The notes beneath the pieces were generated by a model. It did not search any database, was not told where the DNA came from, and was given only the letters and a program-made list of their open reading frames with translations. 9,666 nt of DNA from Corynebacterium sp. (lineage in GTDB: Bacteria; Actinomycetota; Actinomycetes; Mycobacteriales; Mycobacteriaceae): the NCBI RefSeq assembly GCF_030826625.1, contig NZ_JAPJNQ010000081.1, forward strand, positions 1 through 9,666. Direction: 5' to 3'. Below are positions 7,107 through 9,666 of this stretch, one piece after another; position 1 is the stretch's first letter; every line of letters begins with the position of its first letter. Made by a program: the position numbers and the translations under genes.

Positions 7107-7127
7107 GCTTCTGCCAATCTGTGTTTG

Positions 7128-7169
7128 CAGATTCGAGTTCACAGATCCGAGTTTGGAGATCAGAGCTGC
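7128..7169. repeat. Imperfect 14-nt tandem repeat, about three units, in divergent spacer
   Basis: CAGATTCGAGTTCA (7128-7141) and CAGATCCGAGTTTG (7142-7155) agree at 11 of 14 positions. A third, more degraded unit starts GAGATCAGAG at 7156. The array lies in the spacer between the DUF3817 gene and tesB, just upstream of the candidate tesB -10 box. It could be a regulator site or a chance duplication. Confidence 0.5.
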
Positions 7170-7185
7170 GGTGAAACGGATGCGC

Positions 7186-7191
7186 TATGCT
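7186..7191 (+). promoter_or_regulatory. Candidate -10 box for tesB
   Basis: TATGCT (TAnnnT) lies 43 nt before the tesB ATG, with no recognisable -35 at 16-18 nt upstream. The tandem repeat ends 16 nt upstream of it, about where a -35 or activator site would be. Confidence 0.3.
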
Positions 7192-7234
7192 TGTAACGAA
7201 TGTCACTATTCGTCGGCAAGCGAAAGAGAGTTGA

Positions 7235-8152
7235 ATGAGCGCGAGCGAAATTGTTCGAGTGTTGCGCGTCGATGAAATCACTGCGCATGAAATTCATGAC
7301 CAGGATCTAGCGGAAGTGGTGAATTCGCACCGCGAGTCAGTTCTTGCGTTTTCCGGGGAGGATAGCCGGTCAGCGCAGACAGATCCGTGGTTTCATGCAC
7401 CGTGGATATCCTCGAAAACCGACCGCACCTACGGTGGGCAGCTCGTCGGGCAGGCTATAGCAGCCGCGAATGCGACAGTGAGCCACAAGCACCTGCACTC
7501 ACTGCACACTTATTTCTTGCAAGGCGGCGACCCGAAAATAGGGGTTGATCTTCTCGTTGAACTCGTTCGCGACGGGCGGAGCTTCTCGAACCGTCGGGTG
7601 CGCATTTTCCAAAAGGGCGATGAAATTTGCCAAGTAGGCGCGAGCTATCACCGTGCTGGCGATGCTGGGCCGACTCACGGTCACCCTATGCCTGGCGTTC
7701 CCCATCCAGACACAACACCGCGTGAGGTTTTTGCCGACTTCAGCGAGTCAGAAACTCTAGAGCACAGCGGTGATTGGGACGGTCTAGTCGTGCCCCAAGA
7801 GAAAGTCGCCGCTAATTTTGCACCCGGCAATCGGCTGAGCATGTGGATTCGCTACAACGGAGAAGTGCCTGATGATTCAAATTTTCACGCAGCTGCCTTG
7901 AGCTATATTTCGGATAGCACGTTGCTGTCGACGACGACGAGCTTAGAGCCCAAACGACACGTACAAATGGCTAGTTTGGACCATTCTATGTGGATGTTTG
8001 AACCGTTTCGCGTCGATGAGTGGTTGTTGTATGACCAATGGTCCCCGGAGGCCGGTGCCGGGCGCGGTTTTGCGATGGGGCGGTTTTATCGTGGCGATGG
8101 CACACTCGTTGCGATGGCCACGCAAGAAGGCTTAGTGCGTGATCACCGGTAG
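7235..8152 (+). CDS. tesB: Acyl-CoA thioesterase II (TesB family)
   Basis: This 305-residue double-hotdog thioesterase hydrolyses acyl-CoA to free fatty acid and CoA in the cytoplasm. The first hotdog domain includes TYGGQLVGQAIAAA and the HSLHTYFLQGGD segment. The second contains YISDSTLL, MASLDHSMWM, WLLYDQWSP and GRFYRGDGTLVA. The residues matching the E. coli TesB catalytic trio (D204, T228, Q278) are D227, S247 and Q297, with Ser in place of Thr, a conservative change. About 45 residues precede the first hotdog, slightly longer than E. coli TesB. The start ATG has a GA-rich AAGAGAG (7224-7230) 4 nt upstream. It stands alone between spacers, so it is probably transcribed separately from both the PIM operon and yebC. 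The natural acyl chain length cannot be told from sequence. Confidence 0.95.
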   Translation: MSASEIVRVLRVDEITAHEIHDQDLAEVVNSHRESVLAFSGEDSRSAQTDPWFHAPWISSKTDRTYGGQLVGQAIAAANATVSHKHLHSLHTYFLQGGDPKIGVDLLVELVRDGRSFSNRRVRIFQKGDEICQVGASYHRAGDAGPTHGHPMPGVPHPDTTPREVFADFSESETLEHSGDWDGLVVPQEKVAANFAPGNRLSMWIRYNGEVPDDSNFHAAALSYISDSTLLSTTTSLEPKRHVQMASLDHSMWMFEPFRVDEWLLYDQWSPEAGAGRGFAMGRFYRGDGTLVAMATQEGLVRDHR

Positions 8153-8230
8153 CCCACCATTCCCGGTAGTTGTATGAAGGCAGCACAGGGGAGTTTGCCA
8201 TGACACGTATAATTGACGAAGTTAATTTCA

Positions 8231-8260
8231 TTGAGCATTAATCAAGAACCGTCGTATACT
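8231..8260 (+). promoter_or_regulatory. yebC-ruv promoter
   Basis: TTGAGC (-35, 8231-8236) and TATACT (-10, 8255-8260) are separated by 18 nt, the best promoter in the window. Transcription would start near 8267 and give a 39-nt leader with GGGAAGGA (8293-8300) before the yebC ATG. A second, perfect TATAAT at 8208-8213 has no -35 at the right distance. The 8153-8305 spacer holds no gene and no clear terminator for tesB. Confidence 0.65.
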
Positions 8261-8305
8261 GTGCGACGCTGCACCAGCACATATGTTGCTGTGGGAAGGA
8301 ATGAT

Positions 8306-9061
8306 ATGGCAGGCCACTCAAAATGGGCGAACAACAAGCATAAAAAGGCTGCCAACGACGCCAAGCGCGGTAAAGAATTCGCTAAGTTGGTCAAAAATAT
8401 TGAGGTAGCCGCACGTAACGGTGGCGGCGATCCAGCAGCTAATCCGACGCTGGATGACATGATCAAAAAGGCAAAGAAAGCCTCTGTGCCAGCCGATAAT
8501 ATTGAACGTGCCCGCAAGCGTGGTTCAGGCGAAGAAGCTGGTGGCGCTGATTGGCAATCGCTGATGTACGAAGGCTATGCCCCGAATGGCGTCGCCATGT
8601 TGATTGAGTGTTTGACGGATAATAAAAACCGTGCTGCCACAGATGTCCGCACTGCGATGAGTAAGAATGGCGGAAATCTGGGTGAATCCGGCTCCGTGGC
8701 TTATATGTTTAGTCGCACGGGCTATGTTTTGGTTGAGAAAAAAGACGGACTGACTGAGGACGAGCTTTTGCTCGCGGTACTCGAAGCTGGAGCAGAAGAG
8801 GTCAAAGACCACGGCGAAAAATTTGAGATCATCTGTCAACCTACAGATGTACCTGCCGTGCGTACTGCCTTGGAAGGAGCAAACATCGAAGTCGAAGACT
8901 CGGATCAAGATTTCCGTGCTTCAGTCGATGTCCCGCTCGATGCTGAAGGCGCCAAAAAAGTCTTCAAGCTCATCGATGCACTCGAAGATGTCGATGACGT
9001 TCAAGACGTCTACACCAACATGACCGTTTCCGAAGAAGTCTTGAACGAGCTCAACGCCTAA
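8306..9061 (+). CDS. yebC: YebC/PmpR (TACO1) family protein
   Basis: This is a 251-residue cytoplasmic protein of the YebC/TACO1 family, usual length. The start MAGHSKWANNKHKKAANDAKRGK is the family's diagnostic N-terminus, followed by the helical domain with NPTLDDMIKKAKKASVPADNIERA. Two alpha/beta domains follow, with YEGYAPNGVAMLIECLTDNKNR and GNLGESGSVAYMF. Members were long annotated as DNA-binding regulators; more recent work on relatives supports a role in translation on stalling-prone sequences, and which applies here cannot be told. An open frame extends upstream to 8213, but ATG 8306 is fixed by the N-terminal signature and by GGGAAGGA 5 nt before it. It has its own promoter and is followed by ruvC after 6 nt, an arrangement common in bacteria. 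Confidence 0.97.
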   Translation: MAGHSKWANNKHKKAANDAKRGKEFAKLVKNIEVAARNGGGDPAANPTLDDMIKKAKKASVPADNIERARKRGSGEEAGGADWQSLMYEGYAPNGVAMLIECLTDNKNRAATDVRTAMSKNGGNLGESGSVAYMFSRTGYVLVEKKDGLTEDELLLAVLEAGAEEVKDHGEKFEIICQPTDVPAVRTALEGANIEVEDSDQDFRASVDVPLDAEGAKKVFKLIDALEDVDDVQDVYTNMTVSEEVLNELNA

Positions 9062-9067
9062 AAACTG

Positions 9068-9637
9068 ATGAACCTGGAAGGCTTGCGCGTCATGGGGATC
9101 GATCCCGGGTTGACGCGCTGTGGGCTCTCGGTCGTACAGTCAGGTAAAGGGCGTGCAATTTACCCAGTCTCAGTTGGGGTAATCCGTACGCCCAGTGATG
9201 CCCCGTTAACTGACCGCTTGCTTCGAATCTCACGGGCCGTTGCGGAATGGATCGATGATTATCAGCCTGATGTCGTCGCGATAGAGCGGCTATTCGAGCG
9301 CGGTAATGTGTCAACGGTAATGCACACCGCTCATGCCGTAGGCGTGCTGGTGCTTGCGGCCGCAGAGCGGGGATTGCCGGTGGATATGTACACGCCTTCA
9401 GAGGTGAAAAAGGCTATCAGCGGCAATGGGCGTGCCGATAAGAAGCAGATGACCGCCATGGTTACCCGCATCTTGGGTTTGTCAGAGCCGCCCAAACCAG
9501 CCGATGCAGCAGATGCGTTGGCGCTAGCAATTTGCCATTGCTGGCGTGCTCCTGCACTTGCGCAGCGCCGACGACTGTTGCAACAGTCGGTACAGAAGCA
9601 ACCAATCCAGCCTCAACCTGCAGAGAAAGACGCTTAG
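9068..9637 (+). CDS. ruvC: Crossover junction endodeoxyribonuclease RuvC
   Basis: This 189-residue RNase H-fold nuclease resolves Holliday junctions together with RuvA and RuvB. The acidic catalytic residues are all present: D12 (GIDPGLTRCG), E73 (VVAIERLF), D146 and D149 (KPADAADALALA). TPSEVKKAISGNGRADKKQM is the conserved junction-binding segment. A basic, glutamine- and proline-rich tail follows residue 165. The start is uncertain. ATG 9068 has no SD. TTG 9083 would give the usual family N-terminus LRVMGIDPG but has GGAAGG only 1 nt before it. ATG 9092 has that GGAAGG at 10 nt but would cut the first beta strand. I keep 9068, with translation likely coupled to yebC 6 nt upstream. Confidence 0.95.
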   Translation: MNLEGLRVMGIDPGLTRCGLSVVQSGKGRAIYPVSVGVIRTPSDAPLTDRLLRISRAVAEWIDDYQPDVVAIERLFERGNVSTVMHTAHAVGVLVLAAAERGLPVDMYTPSEVKKAISGNGRADKKQMTAMVTRILGLSEPPKPADAADALALAICHCWRAPALAQRRRLLQQSVQKQPIQPQPAEKDA

Positions 9638-9643
9638 TTTGCC

Positions 9644-9666
9644 ATGATTGCATCGCTACGTGGAAC
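9644..9666 (+). CDS. ruvA: Holliday junction ATP-dependent helicase subunit RuvA, first codons only (runs off window)
   Basis: ATG at 9644 opens a frame reading MIASLRG up to the window end, the usual RuvA N-terminus in actinobacteria. It starts 6 nt after the ruvC stop, the expected ruvC-ruvA order. RuvA binds the four-way junction and loads the RuvB motor, which probably follows. Only seven complete codons are visible, so the call rests on this short match plus synteny. Confidence 0.85.

Noticed and set aside
8173..8202. Nine-codon ORF between tesB and yebC
   Set aside because: It is too short, has no clear SD, and has no attenuator-like codon run.
8275..8291. Short hairpin CAGCA/TGCTG in the yebC leader
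   Set aside because: It has only 5 bp and no obvious partner structure, and could easily be chance; the SD stays open.
8213..8305. N-terminal extension of YebC from an upstream TTG
   Set aside because: The family N-terminus MAGHSKW starts at 8306 with a well-placed SD, and the extension overlaps the promoter.
1..9666. CRISPR array, insertion sequence, phage or toxin-antitoxin genes
   Set aside because: Reading both strands showed no spaced direct repeats, transposase motifs or small paired genes; all genes belong to a conserved chromosomal block.

Overview
The window is an ordered block of core genes from an actinobacterium that makes phosphatidylinositol mannosides (PIMs). The order is DyP peroxidase, thrS, HIT/Ap4A phosphorylase, PI-phosphate synthase, PIM acyltransferase, pimA, a LemA-like membrane protein, a reversed DUF3817 gene, tesB, yebC, ruvC, ruvA. 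It parallels the thrS-to-ruvA region I recall from Mycobacterium and Corynebacterium. Moderate GC content and a DyP gene next to thrS point to Corynebacterium or a close relative; the genus is an inference. There are no insertion sequences, phage genes, tRNA or rRNA genes, or CRISPR arrays, and nothing suggests recent transfer.

Layout. Positions 1-544 hold the 3' end of a DyP-type (EfeB-like) heme peroxidase. Positions 545-729 are a spacer with a candidate thrS promoter and a perfect 10-bp hairpin. From 730 to 6616 six genes lie head to tail with overlaps or a 9-nt gap, which suggests one operon: thrS, HIT, pgsA, patA, pimA and the LemA-like gene. The last stop codon abuts the stop of a convergent DUF3817 membrane-protein gene (6617-7093, minus strand). 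A divergent spacer with a short tandem repeat leads into tesB (7235-8152). A spacer with a good promoter precedes yebC (8306-9061), then ruvC and the first bases of ruvA, which runs off the end.

How the genes fit together. PgsA makes phosphatidylinositol phosphate. After dephosphorylation, PimA adds the first mannose and PatA acylates it, so three consecutive genes cover the first committed steps of PIM/lipomannan synthesis. The thrS-HIT pair joins an aminoacyl-tRNA synthetase, a class of enzyme that can make Ap4A, to an enzyme family that removes Ap4A. The yebC-ruvC-ruvA run joins a YebC/TACO1-type factor to the Holliday-junction machinery.

Most interesting signal. The thrS leader hairpin (677-703) has a 7-nt loop with GGU exactly at the anticodon positions of a tRNA-Thr, 8 nt before the Shine-Dalgarno (SD) sequence. 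This resembles the logic of E. coli thrS autoregulation, where ThrRS binds an anticodon-arm mimic in its own mRNA. I know of no such element described in actinobacteria, but it is a hypothesis from one sequence.
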